Of a stretch of 64,000 nt of DNA, positions 12,079 through 24,386 are shown piece by piece. Position 1 is the stretch's first letter; every line of letters starts with the position of its first letter. A program made the position numbers and the translations under genes. Source of the stretch: Larus michahellis (lineage: Eukaryota; Chordata; Aves; Charadriiformes; Laridae); NCBI RefSeq assembly GCF_964199755.1, contig NC_133918.1:1736001-1800000 (forward strand), read 5' to 3'. The notes under the pieces are model-generated. The model searched no databases, was not told the origin of the DNA, and was given only the letters and a program-made list of their open reading frames with translations.

Positions 12079-12553
12079 AGAATCACAGAATTTTGGGGTT
12101 GGCAGGGACCTCTGGAGATCATCTCCTCCAACCCCTGGCCACAGCAGGGTCACCCACAGCAGGTGGCACAGGAACGCGTCCAGGTGGGGTTGGAATGTCT
12201 CCAGAGACGGAGACTCCCCCACCTCTCTGGGCAGCCTGTGCCAGGGCTCTGCCACCCTCACAGCAAAGAAGTTCCTCCTCGTCTTGAGATGGAGCTTCCC
12301 ATGGTCAAGTTTGTGCCCGTTACCCCTTGTCCTGTCCCCGGGCACCACTGAGAAGAGCCTGGCCCCATCCTCCTGACACCCCCCCTTTCAGTATTTATAA
12401 GCGTTGATAAGATCCCCCCTCAGTCGTCTTTTTTCCAGACTGAAGAGACCCCAATCCCTCAGCCTTTCCTCATCAGAGAGGTGTTCCAGTGCCCTCAGCA
12501 TCTTGGCAGCCCTTTGCTGTCCCCTCTCCAGCAGTTCCCCGTCCTTCTTGAAC
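12079..12553 (-). mobile_element. CR1 LINE, 5'-truncated copy (antisense)
   Basis: The 3' end lies at 12079 (AGAATCACAGAATTTTGGGG, reverse of the CR1 tail), followed by GAGATCATCTCCTCCAACCCC and the rest of the 3' region. Same subfamily as the copies at 16111-16554 and 23850-24386, but in the opposite orientation. Confidence 0.9.
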
Positions 12554-13972
12554 ACACAGAGCGGCTCAGCATCACGCCAGCGGGAGCAGACACTACCTTC
12601 CTAAGCACCGACAAACTGTCCACGCGACCAGCAGACACGGTCAAACCAGGTTTGGCTGATATAGCCGCCTTCTTTCGCGTGGCATGAGCATCTCCTGCCA
12701 ACAGGCTGGTTCCTTGAACTGCCCCAACACTGCATTTCTTTAACGCTTTTGTTTTAACCCACCTCCAACTTCCGTAACTGTGCAGGTAGAGCTGTGCGCG
12801 TCCCCCACCTCTCTGTAGGCTAACGCGTAGTGGGGCTGTGCTGCGTTTGAAAGGCTGTACCCTTCTTCCCGGCAGGAGGGAACACTGTCACCTAAGACGC
12901 TGCGGACCCTGGGCTGAGGACGCCTCCATTCTGTTGAGGTAAGCGAGCGAAGAGCCCCCAGCAGCGTCAGCCTCCAGACTGCCAGCAGCCTGCACGAGAA
13001 CAAATCTGCGGCGGGTGTCACCGGCCCCGGCCGTTCGGTTTAGGAACAAGCCCGGCTGCCTGCTCGCTGCCCCTCGTGGAGGCGCCTCTGGTTCAGCTGC
13101 AGTCCTGCTTTCAGCAAGCCCGACAACACTGTGCGACACTGTGCGGGCCTTGTTTATTGTCCCTCTTGGACTTCAGATGTCTCTCAATTTACAAGTAAGA
13201 AGATCCTCTCCCTGCCTGCCAGCTCCGCAGCCTCAGCTGGGACATGACAGACAGGCTGAGCTCCCTGGTGCTCGTATTATCACTGGTAACAAAGGCTCTA
13301 ACATCATTTCCACCTTGGAGACACTCAGTCCCCAGCTCTCCCTTTGGTAACAGAGTACGGGGCAGATTTGTACCTGCAATTACTTTTTAAACTTTTAGCC
13401 GTGGATTGCACAGTAAAATAAAGGCTGCCTTCCTCCCCCCAGCCTGTGCTGGCTTCACAACTCTGTGCGGATAGTAAATACGGAATACACACGGGGAGTA
13501 TCCGGTAAGCAAGGAAGTGCCATTTTTGTCCAGTTACTGTTCACAATAGGAGCACTATATAATTTGATACTTTTCATCTCATGAATGGCCAAGAAAAACT
13601 CAACATGCTTCACTCCTTTAGTGACAACCACCCTCCTCCCTTGGACACTGTGTCTGGCCCAGTGCAAAAGCTGGGGGAGAAATCGTGATCCCGATGAAGT
13701 TGGTGGACATCCTGGGACCAGAGGTTCTTGGAGGAACAGGGGCTAAAGCAGATGTCTTCATTTTGCACATAATCCCGTTTTATTCTTTCTTACCAGCTTA
13801 CATACCTTAGAAGCAATGTGTAAATTATATTTTTATTTTTTTCTGTATCTAGCTTCAGCTGTTATTACAGTTTGAGAGGTAGGCATTAATGTTCATGGGC
13901 AAAAAAACCCGCCCATGCTACCCTGAAACCAGTCATCTGCAATGCCTGCTCCCTCAAAGGGAGAACTGACAT

Positions 13973-14047
13973 AGAGAAACCAGTGAGAAGGCAGAAATTC
14001 ACGTAGAGAAACCAGTGAGAAAGCAGGAATTCACACAGAGAAACCAG
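13973..14047. repeat. 32-bp tandem repeat, about 2.3 units
   Basis: Units at 13973-14004 and 14005-14036 plus a partial third. Each starts AGAGAAACCAGTGAGAA and is followed by a GCAG(A/G)AATTCAC block. The two full units differ at a few positions. Confidence 0.75.
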
Positions 14048-15199
14048 ACGGTGACGAAAGACATCAGTCAAGCAGGGAACTCACAGCGTCTGAGTCAACG
14101 GCATTTTGGTCATTGACTTCAGAGGCTGCAGAATGAAACCTCACGCGTACCGATGCGGGACAGTGTCACCTGTGAACTCGAGTGCTGAGGCTGCGTGGCC
14201 ATGTACAGCTTCTGTCAGCCCCTCCTGCCCGAGGAGACCCTCCCAGAGCACAGGCTGCAGGATGCTGGCGCAGCCGTGGCCAGTGGCCTCCTTGGCACCC
14301 TCACCCGCCGGGACCTCCCTTGAGCATGGCCCGGGGAGACAAGGGCTGAGCCCCCTGCAGGGCAGCCTCACGGCTGGAAGACAAGCGGGTGCAAAGCAGA
14401 GTGACGGCACTGTCGAGCCCTTTCCTTCAACCGTTGGAACAAAGCCCCATCCAGCTGCAGAAACATCTACTTTAGCTCCAATGATGGTGCTATTCCAAGC
14501 CCACAGAGGTGGCTACGAGGTTTGTCCCACGCCAAGGACAAAACTGGTCACAGCCACCGCTGTGTCACTAGCATATTTCACACAGCAATAACATTGCTTA
14601 TTTTAGCGTTTAGGTCTGTGTTATTGCTAAAGCTGCACTATTCATTTCCCATGAAGCGGGCAATGAACTTTCTTTCCAGAATATTTCATAATTCGTTATA
14701 GCTTTTAAATGATGAAGACCATTCTCCTTGTTTGGTTTCCAGAGCGTTAAAAAAAACTAAGACGTTCCTCCTTAACCAGCACTTGCAGAGGAGAGGGTCC
14801 AGGGATCACTTGCCACCAACACTCACCCATTAAACCACCCACTGGGTGTAGCTGGAGACGTGCTGGTTCATAGACGAAAGATGGAATGTCCTACTTCTGT
14901 AAGGCACAACTGGCCCAAGTGTCAAACTTCCGCGTAAATTCAACGGGGAGCCCATTTCTGTGGCCAGTGCTGGTTCCTTTGCACTGATCAGCAGAACAAA
15001 GCCCCTCCAGCATCACTGATTTCTTTGCGCAATGTGCTCCCAACGCCACCCCACCCCCCCCTCCCGAATCATTTTAGAGTCACATGGAATGGCAAAGCAC
15101 TAACGAGCACTCCGGGATCGCATAAGGAAAATTATTTAGCCACAAGCGACTGAGGTTATTCGCGCCTCTTACTTCAAATGAGAGGTGAGATGTTTCCCC

Positions 15200-16080
15200 T
15201 AACAGGCAATAAACCCAGGAACAAGCAGTTTCCTTGGAGCCGGCAAAGCGAGAGGAATTTCCCCAAGCACGGGGGCAAAATCCAGCGGGGAGGAGCAGTT
15301 CCAACTCCCCACTTGCCTGGAAGTGCCCGAGTGCAGGCAGAGCCCCCTGCCCGAGCCCTCCGGCCCCAGCCCGGAGGGGCTGGCTCTGCCTGCGCTGCCC
15401 ACCCGCCTTGGCTAGCGCGGGCGGGCGTGTGGCCACCGGGACGAGACGCGCCCCGGAGCAGGGGGCAGCTACCCGCGGGGGCGCGGGTTACCCTCTTCCC
15501 GCCCGAGCCAAGAGCTCGACACCTCGAAGTAAATAAAAAGGACTGTTAAGAAGGAGCAGGAACTCACCTGCTTTGCTTTTCCCGTTGCCCCCGAGGTGGT
15601 TTTTTCCCTGGAAACCTCCTGCCCCGGCGCGGCGGCTGCCGTGGGCTCCCCCTCCCCGGCGGCTCTGCCTCTGGGGGGGAGGGTGGGAGGCACACGGGGA
15701 GTTTGCATACGGAGCTTAAAGGCACAGGCTGAGAAGCAGAAGCGATTCACCTTGAAAAGCTGGTTTGTTTCTTCACGGGGCTTTGGGTTTGAGCACTATT
15801 CCCACCCCCACCACCACCCGCTTGCCCGCGTTGGGCGCTCGGGAGAGACGCCCCCGCTCTGGCTTCCCCCCAGCCCGCGCTCGCCTGCAGCTCCCGTCCG
15901 CTTCAGCGGCGTCTCCCCGGCACGACACGGAGCAAAAGCCGCTGCCTGAAGCCCTTGGCGATTCAAACCAGCGGCAGCGACTTCGCCCCCCTCCCCGAAA
16001 CGTGTCGGCCCCACGCATCGAACCGCGCGGGCGAGCGGTTACCGAGCCCTGTCCCGTGCACGCAGGAAACAGAAAAGGGA
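15200..16080. promoter_or_regulatory. CpG island, candidate TMPRSS9 promoter
   Basis: Dense CpG and high G+C (for example GCGCGGGCGGGCGTG and CCCGCGGGGGCGCGGG) between AT-rich flanks. A consensus minus-strand splice donor lies inside it. A CR1 copy begins at its distal edge (16111). Confidence 0.5.
15568..15760 (-). other. TMPRSS9: Candidate non-coding first exon of TMPRSS9
   Basis: On the minus strand AAAGCAG|GTGAGTTCC gives a consensus donor with the exon ending at 15568. If it is spliced to the acceptor before 6849, the open frame through this exon (phase 0) is out of frame with the ATG at 6821, which needs phase 2. The exon would therefore be 5'UTR. The 5' limit is a guess. Confidence 0.4.
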
Positions 16081-16110
16081 GCACTTTTACAAAAAAGCCA
16101 CTCATTTCCT

Positions 16111-16554
16111 CAAGGGCTGCCAAGATGCTGAGGGCACTGGAACACCTCTCTGGTGAGGAAAGGCTGAGGGATTGGGGTCTCTTCAGTCTGGAAAAAAGAC
16201 GACTGAGGGGGGATCTTATCAACGCTTATAAATACTGAAAGGGGGGGTGTCAGGAGGATGGGGCCAGGCTCTTCTCAGTGGTGCCCGGGGACAGGACAAG
16301 GGGTAACGGGCACAAACTTGCCCATGGGAAGTTCCATCTCAACATGAGGAGGAACTTCTTTGCTGTGAGGGTGGCAGAGCCCTGGCACAGGCTGCCCAGA
16401 GAGGTGGGGGAGTCTCCATCTCTGGAGACATTCCAACCCCGCCTGGACGCGTTCCTGTGCCACCTGCTGTGGGTGACCCTGCTGTGGCCGGGGGTTGGAG
16501 GAGATGATCTCCAGAGGTCCCTGCCAACCCCCGCCAGTCTGGGATTCTGTGATT
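16111..16554 (+). mobile_element. CR1 LINE, 5'-truncated copy
   Basis: From CAAGGGCTGCCAAGATGCTG to GGGATTCTGTGATTTG. Contains the block for [20 protein letters not shown] and the GAGATGATCTCCAGAGGTCC box near the tail. Inverted relative to 12079-12553. Confidence 0.9.
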
Positions 16555-16559
16555 TGTCA

Positions 16560-19500
16560 GTCAGACATCTGTAGCCCTTACAGTCCATCCTCTATTTACC
16601 ATCTTAACAATCTCTGTGCGAGGAAACGGCCTCGCTGCTGCACGGGGACAGGCAGGGATTACCTGGTGTCACACACACCTATAGTAGAGGCCAAAACTGG
16701 ACGGGGTTCCTTGTGCTGAACCTGATGTTTGAGCCCACAAGTGACTGCCAAGAAACACATGAAAAACTGAGAACTGGTTTTCTTCGATGTGAATTTTTGC
16801 CTGCCACTCGACACCGTCAGCTCTCACCCAGTTGCCATTTCTGATCGTAAGTAGCTTCAACATCAACAGCATACTTCAGCAGTTAGTGTGTTTAAAGAGC
16901 AAAGCAAGGAAAGAACGTAACATTTTTAAATCATAAAATGATCATAGAGACTTCTCTGAAGCTGGTTTTGACAAGAGCGTATTCTTTCATTCCTGACATC
17001 GGCTGTCCCACAGACCTCTCCAGACCGAGCAGCAACCACCGAAACCTGTTTTAGGTTTCCCCCTGAGCACCCATAACGAAGACTCGAAGACTTGGCTGGT
17101 TAAAATTCCTCCTGCAGGTTCAACGAACCAGGAAAATGCAGGAATCTCTGAATGTAAACGCTTTTGTCTGTAGGCGAGCCAGTGATCGCCACACGCGGCT
17201 CCTGTCCTTACTGAGAGCGGGGGGAGAGATACGGCCGCAATGAGAGAAAAATCATCAAAACCTCGTGGGTGCATTAGTGGTAGAAGAGGTTAGGAACGAG
17301 GAGTAGCAGTAGCAGCCCCTGCACTCCCACTGAAGGAGCTGGGAGCGACACATAGAAGTTAAACGAGAGGAGCCGCTACGCATACGGTCACTGGCAACCA
17401 GACTGCCCAGCTCGGCTGGGGCCACTCTGCTCATCGCCGGTTTGCTGCGCCCACCGTTGCGGTGTACGGATAACATAAATGCCGCGCTAAAGCAATAAAA
17501 TACTTGAAATTCAACAGAGCGGCGGGGAAAAACATCCCGCCGTACCAGAAGGATTTAGACGCCTTTAACAGTATTTAGCCGGTTTGCTACGACGCGGGAC
17601 GGAGCGCTGAAAAGGCTTTGCCCAGGGTACGTAATTATTTCAGCGGCCAGAAGATGTCTAGGTAGGAACCACACAGCACAGAGGGCTTTACATCAACGGA
17701 TTTCAAAGGCCATTCTGCTTCTCGGGAAAGCCTTTTTACTGAGGGCATGGAAAAAAAATGAGGGTGAGGTTAAACGGTCGTGTCTCCTGGTTGCCTTCCC
17801 GGGGCGCAACAGCCAAGAGACGGAACGGTGACAGAAAATAACAGCTTATGGCAACTAATCAGAAATTCAGGGTTATTTTATCATCAGAACCTCAACGTGA
17901 TACATCAAGGATGGGTGGCGCACGCTCTGCAGCACCAACCCCAAGCCGCATTTTCAGGGCGGATTTTAACCATTTGCTTTTCCTGCCCTTGGAGGACACA
18001 TTTCTTAGAGCTGAAAGGAACAATAAAAGCGGCTGTTGATTTCACTGTGTTTTAAATTTTGCCTGCAGAGCAATAAAACAATCAAAATATAAGCAAACAT
18101 AGGAATGGTAGAAGAAATAATACTCATAGATAAGTTTACGAGGAAAACTGAGAAGAAAACCACTTTTTTCTATAAAATCCAATTCTGCACTAGCGATTTT
18201 TATAAATATAGAACCGTGATGGTTATGTGCCTTTCTCTTGCTAGGAGTTTCCCCCTCTTTTTTTCCCCAGAAATAGTATGGAAATACTGAGTGACTCAGC
18301 GACTCCTTATAAATGGAAGTTCTTTGACCTTTGCTGGAATTGTTTTCAGTGTTCAGCAGCCACCGAACAGCCCCGGAATGGCCTCAGCATTGTGTCCCTT
18401 TGCTGACCTCCAGCCTGGGTAAGTTGCAAAATAAATATACTCGTGATAGGGACTTCTGGAGGTGTCTAAACCAACTTCTCACTTGAAATAAGACCATCAT
18501 CGCCCTCCTCGCTGCAGTAGGTACTGGGGATCTTTTTGCCGGCTTTAAAAAGCTACTGCCTTTGCTAACGTGACAGTCCTGGGGTAACGGAGTGCAGCAG
18601 GAAGGACAAAAGAAACCTCCTGAAGTTCGACGAGACTGAAAAGTTCTGCCCCTGGGATGGAGCAGCCCCACGCCAGAGTCCACGCAGCTCCCTAATGCCC
18701 CCTGCCTAATACTGCGCTTCCCAACATGGACAAGAGATCTAGGAAGAGGCACCGGGTCAAGGCTCGCTGCTCAGGTGGTGTTTCCTTGTGTCCTCCAGGG
18801 AAAAGAGGGTTTCCCCTGCCCCACACAGAGGAAAACACGGACTGTTTGAATGGCTGGACTATATCCGTGGCTATGCACTAGCAGAGGACACACACACGCG
18901 TGACCGTGATGAGGGTAAAAACCATAAGGGATTCCCATTTGGGATACGCGGCAAGAGCTATGGAACTTGTAACAAGCGAGCTGTGAGTGCGAAACTCAAG
19001 CGTGTCTTTTAGTTGTGGTGCGGCGGGGGATGGAGAGTGTCCCTGTGCGCACAGCCAGCACAGCCAAGCCATCGAGGAACTCCCCGCTGAGTCACCTGCA
19101 CAAGCCAGATAACGAACTGATTGGAGACAATAAACTGACTTGAAACCAGGCAATGGACTGAAGGGTCTTGCCAGAAAGTATTTGACCCGTGAATAGACCA
19201 GTTCCTGTGCTTAAAACACCCATTGCCCGGGTAGGAGAATCCAGCCCTTCCTTCCCGAGCCTGCCCCAGGCAACACCGAGCAAGTTGAATGTAGATAAGA
19301 CGCTTGTAAATAGTCAACACTAACTGGTCCTGCAGATGCAGAAGTGGTCACATAGGACAGATCTTGGGTAAGAATGGAAGATAGCTGGGAGATGCTTGGA
19401 ATGTAATTAAGATAATCAGTAGTGCCGTGCTGGTGGCAGAACCATCACCCAGCAGAACAGCAGTTTAGGGTCTTGCCCAACCCAGACGAAGACAGCCTCC

Positions 19501-20554
19501 TCTTTGAAAGACTCAATCCCCCATTAGAGAATTACTCTGTGCCAAGACCAATAATTTAGGTTTTGGGTTTATTTTTGGGTTTTGTTTTTTTTTTTTCTTT
19601 TTTGTTTGGTTTTTTTAAAACAAATGCTGTGTCCATGCCTACGCAACAGATACAGTATTCTAAGAGTCACACAACTTGTTTATTATGCTAATTCTGTGTA
19701 TGTTTAAATCTAGAATACTAGTCACTGTTTCAACTAACATAGGATGAGGTTTAGAGTACCTTAGGATGCGCTTTGTGGCCAGACCGTGTCTTAATTTTTA
19801 CTAGCCTTTATTTAACACAAAACCAGTCTTTCTGGTTTTGAACCCTCTTTGTCTGAATGGATGTAGCTGTGTCTCTTGCTTCCCCAGCAACAGCCCAAAC
19901 AGAAAGGCTGGCTTGCTACAACCCCTTTTTTTTTTTTTTTTTTGGTAAAAAAGGCCAAGTAACACAAGAAATTTCTCAATTTCTGCCTTCCTGGCAGTAT
20001 TGCGCACCTAAACGTGAAACGCGGGGCACGCTGAAAACCCTGGGCACAAAAACACAGAGTGGAAACGTACCTGTTTGCAGTTTGTACCTTTCTCGGCTAC
20101 AGCCATGACGTGCCTCATCATTCAGTAGAAATTTACCATTATTTTAAAAAACAAAACAAAACAAAACAAAAAAAACCCCTTCCTTCCCAAGCAATAGCAC
20201 TACAACATGCAGCAGGTTCGTCAAAACCGATGGGATCAATCCCGCGACCGCACCAGGGTTAGAAAAGCAGGAGAAGAGACGCCTCTCGCAGGGACGGCCC
20301 AGGCAGGTGAGACGCTGCTTCTGGCGTCCGGTCTCGCACGTTAACGGAAAACTTGAAAAAGCAATTCATAAAAGGCAAGTTTGATGAGTTTTGCGTGGAA
20401 TCCAGCCGAGGACAGAAGCTGGGCCCAGCGATCTTTTAAATGACAAGAGACCTTGTACCGCGTCCTGGTGCAAACAATGAAGAGGCGCAAACAGCCGGAT
20501 TTCAAATGTACGGGTGATACAAAATAGCAAAATTCAGTTTAAAAATTAAGTATC
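16560..20554. other. Intergenic stretch without a recognised gene
   Basis: Only simple low-complexity tracts are visible: T/G-rich at 19557-19620, a T run near 19923-19943, and AAAAC repeats at 20146-20175. Short ORFs show no family motif. Confidence 0.5.
20146..20175. repeat. (AAAAC)n simple repeat
   Basis: About five AAAAC units in a row, then an A run. Confidence 0.8.
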
Positions 20555-20560
20555 TTTATT
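20555..20560 (-). terminator. Candidate polyadenylation signal AATAAA
   Basis: TTTATT on the plus strand. On the minus strand it reads GTAAAAAATAAAGATAC, followed by a U-rich stretch. It would end a transcript coming from SPPL2B or an unknown minus-strand gene. Confidence 0.35.
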
Positions 20561-22148
20561 TTTTACAGTTTTAGAAAATTTTTACAGTTTTAAACTACAA
20601 CAGGCTAAAGGAATGTAAATTCCAGTGTTTTTTAAAAGCAAAACAGAAGGAAAAAAAACAAAATCCATTGCAATTTCAGCTGACCAGTCCTTTTCAAGTT
20701 TGTTTTCTTTCCACGTAACCTGACATAGGCTTCATTATTCCACGGAAAATTCACTCTGCAGAAACCCTTGGGTTATTTGCTCATCTCTTCTCCTCTTCCC
20801 CCCACTGTTAGTTTTGAAATAGGGTTTTTCCCCATGTTACATCACAGAAGGAAGAAGCAAGTCTACGTTTGGTCACTGGAAATGCTACGTATTACAACGT
20901 ATTTACACACATAAAAAATATATATTATGCTGTGCAATTGGATCCAAGGCTGTAATTCCGTCAGGGGGATGGCCGATATCAAAACCACGAGGAGCTCTAG
21001 AGACACGGGGTGGAAAGAACCCACCCAGACTCAACTGAAAATCTGATGCACGTATTACAGTAAGACCTATGGTTTTTGAAAAACAGAGGTGTTTGTTTAC
21101 CCAAAACGCCTTTTGCTGCTTGGAAACAACATTGCTGTTTCTCTTGGTCTATCAATGACTCTATCCTGTTGTCGGCACAGGAAGATATTAGCGAGGTGAC
21201 GCCTTCAGTTCTTTATTACTTGCAAACCATAAAAAAAAAAATATAAAATTGCTCATATCACAGATTTAAGATACTTATATCGTAGATAAAAGTTTTATCT
21301 GTCCTCGTAGATACCACGCACCAATGCTGCAAGCCATCACCGAGCAAATGCTCCACCTTCTACAGCCTGTGGGAAAGAAGAGTCGCCCTCTTCACACAGG
21401 GGGGCTACAGCTCAGGAATCTGTCGAACCAAAGCGATGAAGCTCGTACGCGTAGCGTATGTGATGAACTGACTAACCAACAAGGCAGATGAGATGCAAGA
21501 TAAAAATCAGGGAAGGATCTTCATTTTACCAGCATCCCTGACACAGCTGTTGACTGACTACGTCCTTACAGAGAACTAAATCCCTATTTCGTTACATCCC
21601 GTCTGCGCTTCATTTCCACGGCTTCGGTTTGTTCGGCAATAGCAGCCCCTCTGCAGAAAAAATACTTGAACTGAGTTTTCACACCAGCCGTCCTACACTG
21701 GCCAACTCTCTCAGCTGGGTTCTTTTGGTGGTAGTGTTTGTTTGGTGTTTTTTTTGTTTTGTTTTGGTTTTTTTTGTAATTAAGGGGCTAAACTGCGTAG
21801 AAGATCTTAAAATAGCAAAAATATATCGTAGGTAATGGATCAGAAGAAAATCCTTCATTCAGCACTGTATGAAACGAGCTTGAAAAGTTTGCTCCTCATG
21901 CACACGCATGCCGAGTTAACGGTGTGCATTCGCAAGCGCTAAAATTAACAACCTTTAGAGTTTGCACTCTTTGTGACACTAGCCCATATACTATTATTTG
22001 AACATTAGTACAAAGTCCTTCCACAAAGACATCAGACATTTAAAACTGTTCTACTTACAGTGTTACCTCCCAAGAATAAACCTCCTCACTGAAAGCAGCT
22101 ACTGTCGAGCATCCAAGAAACTGGCACGAAGCAAACGGGTACCTCAGC

Positions 22149-22199
22149 TCATAAATCCTCTCCGTGCTCGTCTGAATCTCCGCCTCCCATATAATCCAC
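22149..22199 (-). other. Candidate alternative terminal coding exon, 16 codons plus stop
   Basis: On the minus strand an acceptor ending GCTTTGCAG precedes an open stretch reading VDYMGGGDSDEHGEDL then TGA. Its phase 0 fits the SPPL2B exon ending at 31841. The pyrimidine tract is weak and I recognise no homologue. A separate donor at about 22054 (ACT|GTAAGT) and an acceptor before about 21655 suggest other splice options in the same strip. Confidence 0.2.
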
Positions 22200-23534
22200 C
22201 TGCAAAGCACCGCTACATTCAGTTTTAGCGAAGGAACACCGGCGCTGCTCAAACGGGTCGGGCGCGTTGCGAGGATCTGCAGGAGCCCCAGTTCCTCCAG
22301 CACGGGGCTGGGTGGAGGAACTGGAGGAACACGGTTACGAATAACAAGACCATCCCCGCCCAGAGCCGTCAATCCCTACTTTTCTTTAAAGAGTTCGGTT
22401 TTACTTTCAACCAGGCTGAAAGTACCCAAGCTCATACTTACTGGCGGTGACTTCTAGGATGAAATCATTAATTTTTTAGTGTTAAAGTGTGACACGCCCC
22501 CACCCCACCCCCCCTCCCCATGATGAACGCAACACACAACCCGGGCGTCAGGCTGGGCTAGAGCGACCGATTCCCAGTCGCACGCTCTTCCGACAGCACT
22601 AAGGAGCCCGCTACGAATCGGAGGTTTCGTTTTGCTCTCCCACAGCTTGTGCTGGCTCCATGAAAGTCCGAGAATCATGTGAGATCTCCAATCTCCAAAC
22701 TGTCCTCTCCAATCATCGTTGGAGAGGACAAGTGACAACGCCCGAGTTGAAGGCAAGCAGGCAATAGATGCTCACACCGGCACGCGCGCGGACCACTGCG
22801 GACCACCGCCGTTATCGGGCAATTAGAGAGAAATAAGGCTCCCGCCCCCCTCAGGCCTGGTGCCACAGTGGAGCCTGTGGTAACATCCGTCACACACTCA
22901 GTTTTTTGAGGTCTCCCCTGTGAGCTATGAAAAAAACAGTTTCTGACCGAAACCAGATTGAACTGCACCACTGTGGGGGTTGGTTTGTTGTTTTTTTGCT
23001 TTGTCAAGCTAAACCTGAACCACTGTTTTGAGGGTTTTGTTCAACATGAACTGGAAAAACTTCAGTCAGAACTGAACGATAAAAAAAACCAAACAAACAA
23101 CAAAAACAACCAAAAGACCCCAAAACAACCCCCAAACCCAAAACCCTACTGGTTTCTTGCTCTGGAAAATGTATGTCAAGGATTGTGCTCCCCAGAGACA
23201 CCACCAGCATCCGACCATCCCAGCTTTTTAAAGCTCGGATCCACAATAAAGACGTGGCAGGTTTATGGCATTTTCCTGACTACAGCTACAACTTTAAGAT
23301 GAGAAGAGCTACTTCTGTCCTTTACAAACTTCTGGCTTGAGGAAAAGGGTATTGTAGTGGAAGCAGCAGGAGCTCTGACCCTTGTGTACAACCCAACGTT
23401 GGTCTCCTGGAAGCACCACTGCCCAGGGCATGGTGTTCAGGGAGAGCATCCCACTCTCCGCCTGGAACTCGTTCAGCAGTACCTGACTATTAGGTGGTGT
23501 TTACCCGCTACTGCAGATAAAGCTCAAGTCACTA

Positions 23535-23554
23535 ATATATATATATATATATAT
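23535..23554. repeat. (AT)10 microsatellite
   Basis: Perfect alternating AT run followed by T-rich sequence. Confidence 0.9.
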
Positions 23555-23849
23555 TTTATTTTTTTTTTAGGAGCTATGATGAGCTTGTTTACGTTGACAC
23601 CATGTCTCTGCCCATTTTCAGCTAACCGACATTTACGTTAAACACCCAAGGAAAGTCCACAGCACACAGTGCACGTGTGTCGGCAGTAAGCGTTTCCTGA
23701 CCAAAGTTTCTAGCCTACAGGTCACCTCTAAGATTTCTCGGAGATAAAACCCTGGAAGAAGTTCACCCTCTGGAGCTAAACTTGCACGCTAACATGCAGG
23801 AAAATATTGGGAGAAATTTGATAAACTGTAGTGCCGCCTTCAGCTAAGG

Positions 23850-24386
23850 TGGAAGGAGGTCATCCTCCCCCTCTGCTCTGCCCTGGGGAGGCCGCGTCTG
23901 GAGCGCTGGGTCCAGTTCTGGGCTCCCCGGTTCCAAAAGGACAGGGAACTGCTGGAGAGGGGACAGCAAAGGGCTGCCAAGGTGATGAGGGGACTGGAAC
24001 ACCTCTCTTGGGTCTCTTCAGTCTGGAAAAAAGAAAACTGAGCGGGGACGTTATCAACGCTGATAAATACTGAAAGGGGGGTGTCAGGAGGATGGGGCCA
24101 GGCTCTTCTCAGTGGTGCCTGGGGACAGGACAAGGGGTAACGGGCACAAACTTGACCATGGGAAGTTCCATCTCAAGACGAGGAGGAAATTCTTTGCTGT
24201 GAGGGTGGCAGAGCCCTGGCACAGGCTGCCCAGAGAGGTGGGGGAGTCTCCGTCTCTGGAGACATTGCAACCCCACCTGGACGCGTTCCTGTGCCACCTG
24301 CTGTGGGTGACCCTGCTGTGGCAGGGGGTTGGAGGAGATGATCTCCAGAGGTCCCTGCCAACCCCAGCCAGTCTGTGATTCTGTAA
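23850..24386 (+). mobile_element. CR1 LINE, 5'-truncated copy
   Basis: Begins around GAGGTCATCCTCCCCCTCTG and ends GTCTGTGATTCTGTAAG. Same subfamily as the 12079 and 16111 copies. Lacks a short internal segment (after GGAACACCTCTCT) that the 16111 copy has. Confidence 0.9.

Larger units (their letters stand above)
6850..15567 (-). other. Probable TMPRSS9 intron 1
   Basis: No coding exon recognised. It contains a decayed CR1 scrap (8030-8100), a GC-rich stretch (about 10470-10720), a CR1 copy (12079-12553) and a short tandem repeat (13973-14047). The intron assignment depends on the inferred 5' exon donor at 15568. Confidence 0.45.

Noticed and set aside
21400-21500. Minus-strand open segment ending ...RQIPEL then a stop
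   Set aside because: Looks C-terminus-like, but no acceptor, start or family match was found; likely chance.
22055-22372. 105-codon minus-strand ORF as a stand-alone gene
   Set aside because: No recognised domain; considered only as part of the speculative alternative exon finding.
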